From positions 4,685,897 to 4,749,896 of the forward strand of contig OZ007516.1 in assembly GCA_963931865.1 (NCBI GenBank): a stretch of DNA of 64,000 nucleotides, in the 5' to 3' direction. This stretch comes from Axinella damicornis (lineage: Eukaryota; Porifera; Demospongiae; Axinellida; Axinellidae). Of this stretch, positions 11,826 through 22,548 are shown one piece after another (the first letter of the stretch is position 1; every line of letters begins with the position of its first letter). The translations under genes were made by a program, and so were the position numbers. The notes under the pieces are model-generated. The model saw only the letters and a program-made list of their open reading frames with translations. It did no database searches and was not told the origin of the DNA.

Positions 11826-13882
11826 AAGTATTATGCATGTAAGGTGTCCCCCCTGACTTTGCCATGCTAAGATGTCGCTCTCCCTTCAATTTCCTTGAAA
11901 TGTTGGGTAAGTATTCTATGAATTTACTTTAGTTTTCGTTGAACTGACATGCTAGATTGTGATGTCACATACCCATGATTTCCCACATCCTTGGGATCCA
12001 ACAATTAGCAGGGAGTTCCCCTCGCCACTGATAACAGTTCGCTCAAGCAGGTCCTTCACGGTACTGACAAGAGAAAGACACAAATTGTAATTCCTCAGCT
12101 CCTCAGAGAAAATTGTTGAAGGAAAAAATAAAAAGAGGTTATTAGAATCACAAGTGCTTTTCCATCCCATTGGCCACCACTCCATTTGCATGTGTTGTGT
12201 GGGTGTTAACGTTTCCTGTTCAGCCATACCGTAGTCACGCGTTATTAGGAGCAGCTCACTTATAGGCGCATATTCGCTGTTAGGCGCAGGTTCAACTCTC
12301 GTCCCAGGTACTCGCTGTTAAGCGCTGCAGTCTTCTTTCAGAAACTCTGCCGTTTTCAATCATATGGAGTGGAAAACAGCTATAATTTTATACTTCCTAT
12401 TCGAGGAATGTCATTATTAAAATATTCGTTGTTAGGCGCATCTCGCTTATAGGCGCATATTTCCTTCCTGTAGAGTTATAGGCCATGCGCCTAATAACGC
12501 GCGACTACGGTATACATGTTGCTACCTACAAGCAGCCAAGGAATGAGGCTAGCTGTACAAGGTGGTGGATGCAATCAAAATCTGCTGAAGTATCCACGTT
12601 GTATATAGCAACCCTGTACACAGAATAGGCATGTGTTTCCACAAGAGGTAGTCACTTACATATTGCGTAGAAGCGCCTGTGATCGGGATCAAGAATCTTG
12701 ATTGGTCCTTGATCACTTGATTTACGAAGGTCAAAATCGTTGCCATGCTTCCTTATCTGAGAGATCATTGATCTTAGTCGCTCAGAGTTCAGCTTGAATC
12801 TTGATCCATTGATCTGCTCTTATAAGAGCGTTGATTGCTTTAATCTGTTTTGATCACAGTTGCAAACGCTTCTACAGGCAACACGTAAGTGACTACCAAT
12901 TCATAATGTAATGACAACAGAGCACTCATAGAATCATGCAATATTGTATAAGAGGAGACACCATGGCAATCGATAGTCTTGGCCCCATTTTCTGTACCAA
13001 GGGAAAGCATCTAGGAAATGGCCATAAAGCAGTTTGTCGTCACCCCACACTGTGGAGTGTGTACCAATCACAGTGCAGTATTCAGTCACATGCTACCTGA
13101 AGTATGTGATTAATGGGAAAACTCAAAATTTGAGTGTGAGTAGAGAGTAAACTTGAAGAGTGAGAAGTGAAATAAGCGAGAAGTGTCCTGACTCATGAGC
13201 TGGAACACAGTAGAAATTGAAACTGCGAGTGCAGCAAGGTCGCAACTGTTGCTTTGGTGATCGCTGTTGCTGACATCATGGCTGGGTTATGTAGCCTCGT
13301 ACCCAGTCCCACGCCCAGCTTTTTGTCGCTGTACTAAGCAGCGACGAAAAGCTGGGCGTGGGACTGGGAACGAGGCTATGGGTTATGTACTCTATGGCCA
13401 AGTCCCAGACCCTTTCCCTCGGTGTGGAATGGGCTCTGACCACGTGAGACTAGGCATTTGCACGTGTGTAAAATATGCAGAGTTGAACACACAACTGGTG
13501 GGTGAGGCTGTAGCATGGGTACCAGTCAACGCACACGGGAAGCAGCTGATGGTGGCGAGGAAATACTTTTTTCGGTGGTTCTTTGCAACTGTGCAACGCC
13601 ACAGCTGAGGGGAGTACGACTGAAGGAGTTCATGTATATGACAAATGGTGAAGTACTACCCAGTACCTTGACTGCCATCAAACACATGTACCTGTACTGC
13701 TGTATACTTGATTTGCGGCAAGCTCCACCCACTTGAGATGTTGCCGCGCTGCAAGGTCAAAGGTCAAGAACAAATGCGTACCTGAGTGCTTTCCTGTGGC
13801 GCTCTAGCACACCACCGTCGCAATCTTCATGACCAAGGAGTCTTCGTCGCAGAAGTTCTTGGGCTCTACGCGCACACTCCAT
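2033..13882 (-). CDS. ORC4: Origin recognition complex subunit 4 (11 coding exons, complete)
   Basis: ORC4 is an AAA+ subunit of the hexameric ORC that marks nuclear replication origins. Exons, 5' to 3' on the minus strand: 13882-13782, 12063-11973, 10832-10757, 10456-10371, 9024-8976, 6360-6212, 5638-5465, 5102-5016, 3993-3789, 3294-3230, 2221-2033. All junctions are GT..AG and the joined frame is open for 423 aa (human ORC4 is 436). Matches to the family run end to end: the N-terminal helix, Walker A GSQGCGKS (exon 2), [13 protein letters not shown] (exon 5), [18 protein letters not shown] (exon 6), [14 protein letters not shown] with the conserved arginines (exon 7), [13 protein letters not shown] (exon 9), and the C-terminal NCPTDV-like GCPTDVARW (exon 11). 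The Walker B segment reads [11 protein letters not shown] instead of the usual LDEFDLF. Introns carry MITEs and a minisatellite. The start is the first ATG of exon 1; identity is secure. Confidence 0.95.
2253..2655. repeat. Minisatellite in the last ORC4 intron
   Basis: About 12 head-to-tail copies of a ~32-bp unit (GATGAGCAGGTTGTGTGATG plus GGCAGAGTGTGC), built from two related 16-bp halves and with single-base variants. It lies about 30 bp from the acceptor of the terminal ORC4 exon. It creates long but meaningless open frames rich in [11 protein letters not shown] on the minus strand. Confidence 0.95.
3667..3748. mobile_element. Foldback MITE, TAGCCTCG family, copy 1 (ORC4 intron 9)
   Basis: An 82-bp near-perfect hairpin starting TAGCCTCGTTCC and ending GGAACGAGGCTA, with arms containing CACCCCAGCGTTTGTC. 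It is flanked by GCAGATTGG (3658-3666) and GCAAATTGG (3749-3757), an 8/9 match read as a 9-bp target-site duplication. Confidence 0.85.
4102..4808. mobile_element. MITE-like element with GAGCCTGAGC termini (ORC4 intron 8)
   Basis: The left end ATTGTGGTGAGCCTGAGCG is mirrored by the right end GCTCAGGCTCGCCCCACAAT. Inside is a direct duplication: about 4107-4230 and 4246-4373 are nearly identical and begin GAGCCTGAGCGAGCCCCACA. Related copies occur at 27798-28105 and around 44480-44690. No transposase is visible. Confidence 0.65.
4856..4870. repeat. Poly(dG) run
   Basis: Uninterrupted G tract in ORC4 intron 8, the first of at least nine long G or C homopolymers in the window. Confidence 0.9.
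8036..8425. mobile_element. Long foldback element of the TAGCCTCG family, copy 2 (ORC4 intron 5)
   Basis: A 390-bp element with terminal inverted repeats of about 70 bp, starting TAGCCTCGTACCCAGGCCCA and ending with the reverse complement. It is flanked on both sides by the perfect 9-bp duplication ATAGAAACC (8027-8035 and 8426-8434). It is much longer than the other copies and may be closest to the parent of the family. Confidence 0.92.
9873..9927. mobile_element. Foldback MITE, TAGTCTCG subfamily, copy 3 (ORC4 intron 4)
   Basis: A 55-bp hairpin, TAGTCTCGTGCCCAG to CTGGGCACGAGACTA, flanked by the perfect 9-bp duplication GGTCGAAGA (9864-9872 and 9928-9936). Confidence 0.92.
10989..11028. 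repeat. (GT)n microsatellite
   Basis: About 17 GT units followed by degenerate GTCT copies, in ORC4 intron 2. Confidence 0.9.
11201..11362. repeat. ~30-bp minisatellite in ORC4 intron 2
   Basis: Five to six copies of a ~30-bp unit beginning GGGGAGCAGCAGCTGAAGC and ending in variants of GACGCAATT. The open frames it creates on both strands have no other support. Confidence 0.9.
11786..11822. repeat. Long poly(dG) run
   Basis: About 37 consecutive G in ORC4 intron 2. The length in the assembly may be inexact. Confidence 0.9.
12229..12510. mobile_element. CCGTAGTC-ended MITE flanked by TA (ORC4 intron 1)
   Basis: Left end CCGTAGTCACGCGTTATTAG and right end the reverse complement of CCGTAGTCGCGCGTTATTAG, with TA directly outside both ends. 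The interior repeats GGCGCA/TGCGCC boxes. Non-coding; the TA flanks suggest Tc1/mariner-type mobilisation. Confidence 0.85.
13292..13378. mobile_element. Foldback MITE, TAGCCTCG family, copy 4 (ORC4 intron 1)
   Basis: An 87-bp hairpin with long perfect arms (TAGCCTCGTACCCAGTCCCA and its complement). It is flanked by the perfect 9-bp duplication TGGGTTATG (13283-13291 and 13379-13387). Confidence 0.93.
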
Positions 13883-14575
13883 TGTAGTACTACTATTTGT
13901 TTACTCGTACTGTACTACTCCAACTCGCGTAAAAGAGCATCACGTGCGCAATTATTGCAAACATAATTAATTGCGTGGGCCACTTAGCCGCTCTTTTAGC
14001 TGCGCTAAGCGCAATTGCGCATGTACGCGACAATAAGAGGCGCGCGGGTTCTTGAAATAAATCACCGGGGATGATCAGCGGCGGCGAAACAAAAGACTGG
14101 ACAATGACTCCGCAGTGTGTCCGCATACATACAGACAATGAGCTTTGTACGAGCTCTACGGAGAACTATAGGCAGGGGGCGTGCGCCATTCATTCCTCGC
14201 ACCAGTGGAGAGCTAGCCTGGCGCTGTGTCGGGACTGTAACTCCACACTAGGACCTCCAAGCAACTAGCATACCTGTAGCTTCTCTGTCCTTCCATTTGC
14301 TGGAAACAGACTAGTGGAAGGTGGGTTAATCTTGCATGCATGTCTAGCTGTAGGTACTTACTTAGCAGTAGTCATAACAATTACACAAATACAGTTGCAT
14401 AGGTTTGGTTTTATTGTGCCAATAATATAGCTAGTGCAGATTATAGCTATTGATTTGGTTGGATGTTGTGGCAGAAATATATGAGTGGTCAGTATACACT
14501 TGTAGTTATACTGCCATGGATCCCTGGATGGATGCATGTACTGACCTGTCTTTATTTCTACTTACCTCAGGCACA
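13883..14575. promoter_or_regulatory. Divergent intergenic region between ORC4 (-) and the collagen gene (+)
   Basis: About 690 bp separate the two start codons, so both promoters should lie here or close by. The ORC4-proximal part (about 13960-14060) is CpG-rich for this window. A 5'UTR intron of the collagen gene is likely, because CTTACCTCAG at 14561-14570 is a good acceptor just 5 nt before the collagen ATG; the matching upstream 5'UTR exon was not located. No confident TATA box. Confidence 0.5.
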
Positions 14576-15191
14576 ATGAAGCTTTTAATATTGCTGTCGT
14601 TAGCAGGATTATTGTTAACAGCCCATTGCCAAAGTAAGTACCTTAAATTTGTACGTATGTTTTGCAGGTAAATTTTTCCAGTACACTAGTAGTACCAGCA
14701 GTAGAGGTGAGACTGCAGAGAGTTTCATTTGCGTACAGGATATGACTCATGCAAAACCTATACTGGCCCTTCCTGGATGATATCAACTTCAGAACAGTTG
14801 GACAGATGTTTCTATTTGATTCCTGAGCACCAGTCATATATGGAAGCGGAGTTAGCTTATGACAAACCGTACCACGATCATGCCACCCCTATAAGTGACA
14901 TGTACATACCTGTCTGACTGAAAGCAAATCTTCTCTGCTTTCCTCATAATTATATGGCATATACTGTCTTGTACGAACATGCAGTGAGTGGTCATTATTT
15001 GGTAGCATTACATGTGTAATGACATACCATGCACAAGAATAGTGTTCTATGATGTGCATACGCATTAGATTTATTTGCCTGCCAGACCCTTCATCCCTCT
15101 GCTTCCAATCATAGATGTTACAGTTGTGAAAGGAGAAAAGGGTGAACCAGGTTCTGATGGTGTACCAGGCACCTGCAGTGGTTGTGGTGGA
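14576..15191 (+). other. Collagen exons 1-2: signal peptide and minimal N-propeptide
   Basis: Exon 1 coding part 14576-14633: [19 protein letters not shown] is a typical secretory signal with a probable cleavage near AHC-Q. Exon 2 15115-15191: NVTVV (with an N-glycosylation sequon), then the triplets [15 protein letters not shown] and a Cys-rich SGCGG. This is the entire N-propeptide; no folded N-terminal module is present. Confidence 0.9.
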
Positions 15192-15564
15192 GTAAGTCTC
15201 CGTAATGTTACCACTGTCACATGCATGGGAGAACTTGAACTTTGCTGAAGTCCAACGGGCTTGAGAATTTAAAAGTGGCATGCATGCATGCAGATGTGCA
15301 TTAAGCTCGACTATGATTTGTGTGCAGTTGTACAGTATAGAATGCCTGTAGGGGAATTTCACATGCCATAGATTATGCAGAGATCGTTTCTTCACATGAC
15401 TTTGTACTGAGTCTTTCTGTACTGATACCATATTTATCACTTTGACCCAATTTTGTAGCAGGGTGGAGGCACTAAAGCAGGTGGTTCAGACGCTGTGGGA
15501 GCTCAGGGACCTCCGGTTCGTGAATTCATGTGAAGTCTTGCTCCAAGTGCATGTATCCTTCACT

Positions 15565-15620
<56 letters not shown>

Positions 15621-18600
15621 GACATGCCTGTGCTCACATGCAATAGGGCGCATCTGGACCTGCTGGATCGCAAGGCCCTGCTGGCCCACCTGTAAGTACT
15701 TATTCAAGTGCTGATCTTGGCCATTGTTAATAATCTGACTAAAACATGTATTGCCAATCCAGTATGCACGCATTAAAATCTTGACATATTGATTCTGTGC
15801 TTTCCCTCATTTTAGGGTCCCCGAGGTTTAGAAGGAAGAACAGGCCCACCAGGTGCACGAGGTGCTCAGGTACATACGTACATACTTGCATGCACAACAA
15901 CTAGGGGGGTACAACTTTGATTTCCACCTCCTGAAATTGGGTACTTGTAAGGAGATTCTAGAGCAAACCACGTGGATACTTGGAAGTTGCAAACATCGTT
16001 AAGGCAGTCATAGTATGGTAGTAGGTGTAGATTATTGAGTGAAAATTGCTGCTCGTTTTGTATTTCTGATAATTTATGCTGCTACTGCCATAGTATTTTC
16101 CAGCGTATACCATTTGAAAGGTGTGTGTCTCCTCTCATGATAATCATTCGAAAGTGGGGCATCCCCTATGCAAATAACATGTAGTGGGTGGTTTGACCCT
16201 CCCAAAAGTTGAGAATTTGGATCCTGCATGGATACGTGTAAGTAAGATTTCGCTGTGCACCAGTAGCCCGTAATGGGCTCCTGCGTGCATACACTTCAGC
16301 TGTCACATGAGCTGATTCAGCATGTGTCACAACTCAATTTGCCTATATTATCCTCAATTGCCCTTTCATTCTAGGGTTCAACTGGCCCAAGAGGTCCCAT
16401 TGGTCTACCTGGATCACCTGGCAATCAAGTACGCCACATGTATACTTAGAAAGTGACATTTTCTTGCATTCATATCCAGACGCCACTGTCAAATAAGTCC
16501 CCTTCTCTCTTGCACACACACCCAAAATGCACACTCAATTGTGAAACTTCCATAGGGTAATGATGGTGATGACGGAAAGAAAGGAGAGCAAGGTGCACAG
16601 GGACCGCAGGTTTGTTCCATCAGTTGGGTTTTAATGGTTTTGCATTCATGTTCAATTTGGTGAGTCTACTTGTTATACAATTCTCTCCTCCTCCTGTGCA
16701 CTCAATCAGGGTCAAGCCGGTCCCATTGGACCTACTGGTCCAAAAGGTCCTCAAGGACAAGCTGTAAGTTCCAGACCTTTACGCAGTTGTCATCTTTTGT
16801 CATGTCTGCTCCATTGCTCCCGATCCCCATTACCACTCTTCCTTTTCTATCATTCCTCCACCTCCGTCCTGGGTTTCTACCCTTTCTCCATCTCCATTCT
16901 TTTTCTACTTCCATCTTCTCCCTTCCTTCCCCAACCTTCTCTCACCTTCCCCATACCTTCCTCTCGCTTTCTCTTTAACTCACAGGGAGCTGCTGGCACT
17001 GATGGCAGGGATGGTGTATCCGGTAGCCCTGGGGAGAAGGGTCCCTCAGGTGATCCAGGAGCACCCGGTGCCCCTGGTCTACCCGTAAGTAGCCATTTTG
17101 AGCCTCACAATGTCTACACAAGCATAGAAAAGGGTTAACTTTCGATGTTGAAGTGAGGTTATTTCTGGACAGGGGATCAATTCAGGCATTTGACACACTA
17201 CTGTTTTATCCATATACCGCCATCTAGCTGTGACTACTTTGAGTGTTACTCCCATAGAAAAGCGTGCAATTTTTTTCCAAATTGCACGGTTATTGTAGCC
17301 CGAGGGCTGTCAGAAATTGCACGGTTACGAAGCGGCCGCGGCGTGCGCTAACCAATCAGGTGAAGCTCCGCCCTAACAACGAGCGTCTGCGTCATGGCTA
17401 CGCCTCGTTTTCATTAGCAACAGTTGAAAATGGCTGTGCTGTGTGAATGCTCGCGTTGTTTAAGCTTTCTGTAACTGAGCTGAAGAAACGCTGTGAGAAC
17501 CGAACGATAGTGTGGCGAAAGTGTTGTCACAGAGGCGGTGGCGCTAGTCATTGTGCCATACTAGCGCTGCAGCCGTACTGTTCGTGGCTGTTATGCGCAC
17601 ACAGGCTCTGTGCTGCTGTTTTGGGACCCTGGGTGTCAGTTGCAACACCGCGCTTCGTCCTAAAGCTTCACTACACAACAGGTCAGTACTCTGAGTAAAT
17701 AAGATATATCGGTACTAGTTGACTGTAGTTCACTTGCGCTCGAGTGCTTTTGTGGCTGGGGCGTGGCTTTAATTGCTCAAGCCGCTTGCTTTTGACCATG
17801 CCATGCCTGGAAGTATATGATTAGTATTTAATCACATGTATTCTCGTGCCATTTGGGAATAATTGCACTCACAACAGTCATAAATTGCACTCGCTATCGC
17901 TCGTGCAATTACTTTGCCTGTTGCTCGTGCAATTATTTCCCAAATTGCACTCGAAACCCATGTGATTACCTATACGTATAGGGAGATTGCATTTAACCTA
18001 CACAGTGTCCAACCAGTAGATTCCGAATCCATGTATACACCAAGATTTCGAAATTTCCAGATGAGAATTGAAATGTGTCCTGACCCATTCCATGTGCGAT
18101 GCATGACTACCCCTTCTGTGGTCATACTGTTTGTCCCCGCTCTGATCTAACTACAGGGCCCAACAGGTGATAGAGGAGGAAGAGGGTTGCAGGGTGCTCC
18201 TGGCCAAGATGGAAGATCTGGAGCGGATGGTTCTAGGGGTGCTCTAGGTCAGTTTTGCATGCAACTCCATGGCCCTTTTGATTAACTTGATTTTCATACT
18301 CAAGACAAAATTTAATGTTGTTGAAATTCAGAATCACTTTTGATACCAATATGCTTATGTAGCAGCAAAAGGCTATGGAGGTATCTGTTAATTTCAGTTA
18401 CAATGTACTTTATATGTACACTGTAGATGTATGTGTGATCTCTTACATACTGGCGTACTGCTAATGTCTTTGTTACACATAATATTATATACACACACAA
18501 CACACACATCCACGTGCACACATGTACACACCCATCATGCACACCCATCCACATACACACACACCCATCCACATACACACCCACCCATCATGCACACACA

Positions 18601-19447
18601 TCCACATACACACACACCCATCATGCACACACACCCACATACACACACACCCATCCACATACACACACACCCATCCACATACACACCCACCCATCATGCA
18701 CACACATCCACATACACACACACCCATCCACATACACACCCACCCATCATGCACACACATCCACGTACACACACACACATCATACACATTCACATGCACC
18801 ACCCACACGTGATACCATTCAACATGCACACACACTAACACGTAAACATTCTATGCAGGACTGACTGGTTCCAGAGGGAAAGATGGTCAACCTGGCGTAC
18901 CAGGAAGAGCTGGCCAAAAGGGAACTAATGGACAACCAGGAGTTGCTGGTAGTAATGGCCGTGATGGTGAGAAGGGACAGAGGGGAGAATCAGGCATAAT
19001 TGGAGCTAATGGACGGCGGGTAGGTTCACTATCCATTGGACACTTTAACTGAGCTGTGGTTGCTTGCACATGTTATTATTTGCATATGATCTATAAGTAC
19101 ATTGTGCATGGGGAGCTGGCGGCAAGTCCCCTGCATACATAAGTGCACCTAGTAGTCAAGGGTAATCAGAGGTGATGGATGCATAACTAGAGGCTATATA
19201 TGAAGTTTGGGGTGTCTGGGGACCGGGAATGATCGACCCTCTGGAAGCATTTTGAGATTGTGATCCTGTTCTGGTGACAAACTCTTTCCAAGTGCTAGTG
19301 GTCATAGAAAGCACCTATAGTAATTTATTACTAGTGGTCATGCATATTGTAAGCACAGTGGTAAGTAGTAAAGATACATCAGAATAGTATGGAGTATGTA
19401 GTCGTTTGAGGGTACTGCCATGTTTTCATGCTCATCCACCACCCCTG

Positions 19448-19487
<40 letters not shown>

Positions 19488-21212
19488 GAAGCCCCTCAGG
19501 TGTACAGTACCACCTGGGGCCTAGTGTCAATTGCAAGGAGCTCACTTGTTTCTCTATTCCTACAGGGAGCAAAGGGATCCTCTGGTGAGATTGGACCCCG
19601 CGGAAACCCAGTGAGTTGTTGTGTTATTGCCACCAAAACTAATGGTGGGATGACTAGTGTACACATTGCTTTCGTACAGGGCCCTCCTGGAAACCAAGGA
19701 CCACCTGGTCTGGTGGGCACAGGTGGCCCCCAAGGGACTACTGGACCTCCCGGTCCTCCTGGAATCAGAGGAGATAGTGGCAATGGAGGCGCTCCTGGTG
19801 AGAAATATTGCCGCATACACTCAATTCAAAATGGCAACCCATCCATGTATCCTCTCCCTAACCTCTGCTACCTTTTCCTCTCCATTCTGTTCCATCATTC
19901 CCCCTCCTTTCTCTCAACCCCTGCATTCATGTCCGCCATTTCTCCTCTCTTCCTCTGGCCCACACCTCCATCCCCCCACACCTCCCTCCTCCACACCCCC
20001 ACCTCTCCTCCCCACCCCTCCCTCTCCTCATCTCCACAAGGCCAACCTGGTTCTTCTGGTGATTCTGGACAACCTGGAATTCAGGGTCAACCAGGCACAC
20101 CCGGTTTGGATGGAAAACCTGGCCGACGTGGTAAGGCGGGACGTCCGGGCTCAGTAGGTGACGCTGGACCCCAGGGACCAAGGGTAGGCTGAGTTGATGA
20201 TGTGTGTTATTTGGGAGGATGTATACATTTCTTTTGGTCACCATGCTACCTGCATGGTTCTGGTTTTCATTTAGCAAAGTGATTATAATCAAGTACTTCG
20301 CCAAATGAAAACCAGACCATATGAGTGATAGCAATACCCACTTTCGTATTATAGCTGGTGCCAGAATCCAGGGGGATTCTGAACCCACAACCCCCCAGCT
20401 ATGGGCCTGCAGTTCTGTTATACTGCATTCCTAATTCTGTAGGGTATTCCTGGTGTGCGTGGCTTCAATGGAATACCTGGTGGAAGAGGAAGTATCGGAG
20501 AAGCTGGGAACCCTGGTGAACCAGGTCAACGTGGCCCTCCAGGAGCTAGGGTATGTACATGTACTGGTCGACACGACCAGTCACAAACACATTGGACTTT
20601 CAGCCCCAAACAATGCCCTCCGTATCTTCTACATACTGGTTAAAATGCCCTAGCTCACCTGTGTAAATTAAATCAATTCCCGTCACATTGTACAGGGGAT
20701 GACGTTTGTCATCCACTATGCAACCATTTCTACATTCTGGATGTTTATGTCCCTTGCACTAGTACTATAGGACTATAGGACATGTATAGGAAAATACTAC
20801 TGTTTGCATGCACTTTGCTTTGTGTAAGACATTACGGAGGCCACTAACAGGTGGATTCATTGTTTTGAGGCTCAGCCAGCAGGACTGAAGTTGACTAATT
20901 ATTTGAGAATAGTTGGATGCAGTTGAGAGCTTCATGGAGTGATCAAGGAATGTACTGGAAAATCTATTCTATCAGCTTTCACACAATATGCATGGCATCG
21001 GCTTGCTCAACAACTCCATTAGCAACTTGAGCAGGAATCCAGAGCAGGAATCCAGAGCAAGAATCCAGAGCAGGAATCCAGAGCATGCGGATCAGCATCA
21101 GTAGTACTTCACTGTACTTGTCACGAGCTGTCCTTCTAAATACATGACCATCGATCATATGCTGGGCTACCGCTACATGTATGTTTATAAAAATTGTTCT
21201 GATACCCCACCT

Positions 21213-21297
<85 letters not shown>

Positions 21298-22500
21298 GTT
21301 CACTTGGACAGCAAGGTCCACCTGGTGCAGCAGGGGACAGGGGTGCAGGAGGGCAGGATGGACAGAATGGTGCTGACGGCCAGGACGGGTCCAATGGGGC
21401 AGCTGGTACTGATGGACTGCCGGGCAACCCTGGAACACCCGTATGATCTGAATATGCATGTATTCTGATTTTACAGGATAGGCCTTTTGAGAGCAATTCT
21501 TGAAACCAGAACCCATTATTTAGCCCTCTGACTGTTATGAAATATTCAATATTCATTATACAAGTACATGCATACACTTTACATGTGTAGCAAGCTTCCA
21601 AGAACTTAAGCCCCTCGTATTTTCCCATTGGCAAGACTTCACCGTCTGCCCTGAAAGGAAACCATGCCATCATCCTATATGCACATGCCTGCAATGGATG
21701 ACTGTAACTTGCATGATTCATAGTATATTGTTACCTCTTCATGCACTCACCTGCACCCACACAGGGAGAAAGAGGTCCTATTGGCTTACCTGGTGCACCC
21801 GGCACATCTGGCCAGACAGGTCCAACGGGTGAGAAGGGAGGTCGCGGCGATGGAGGTCCTCGTGGGCCACCGGTATGGAGCTGAGTCAAATTATATGACT
21901 TGACATACGAAATGTACATACGTAGTAGCATCAAATAGCTGCACGACAGTCATATAAGAAGGTCGGTCACCATGAACGTTACAAGACAGTCACTTGACAT
22001 GGCATGGCAGTCGTTATGACTTACATTACCGAACCTGAGGGGTGTAACACCGAGGGCGAGAGGCTGTATCAGCCATATGGCATGTGACTGCCATGCTATG
22101 TGTATATGCCAAGGGCAGGGACGCACGTGCATTTCTAGGTAATGCTATAGCAACTCGAGACGCGTCCTGTTGACTCGCATCAAGATAGCAAACTCCACTG
22201 GTGCATTCACATGAAATACAGTCCCTCCTAGGAGGTACTGTATGAGATTCATTGTTGCAAACCTTAGACAATGGGATGAGTTCACAGCTGTTAGGTTATA
22301 CGTGCACCCATGATCACTCGTCAACAAATTGAGTATGCACATGTCCATTGTATGACATACTGGTATACCACATGCTCATCATTCTGTATCTGTAGGGTGG
22401 ACGTGGTGGTGTAGGAAATGGTGGTCCAGGTGGCCAGCCAGGGTCAGCAGTAAGTGGCATGATCATGTGACATGTTATGTTCAGTTTTGTATGTGCAGTT

Positions 22501-22548
<48 letters not shown>

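Noticed and set aside
14889..15440. 183-codon minus-strand frame antisense to the collagen gene
   Set aside because: Overlaps confirmed collagen exon 2 in antisense and has no recognisable features.
18431..18864. Several long His/Thr-rich or Val/Cys-rich frames on both strands
   Set aside because: All arise from the CA-rich minisatellite in collagen intron 10; no codon-level signal.
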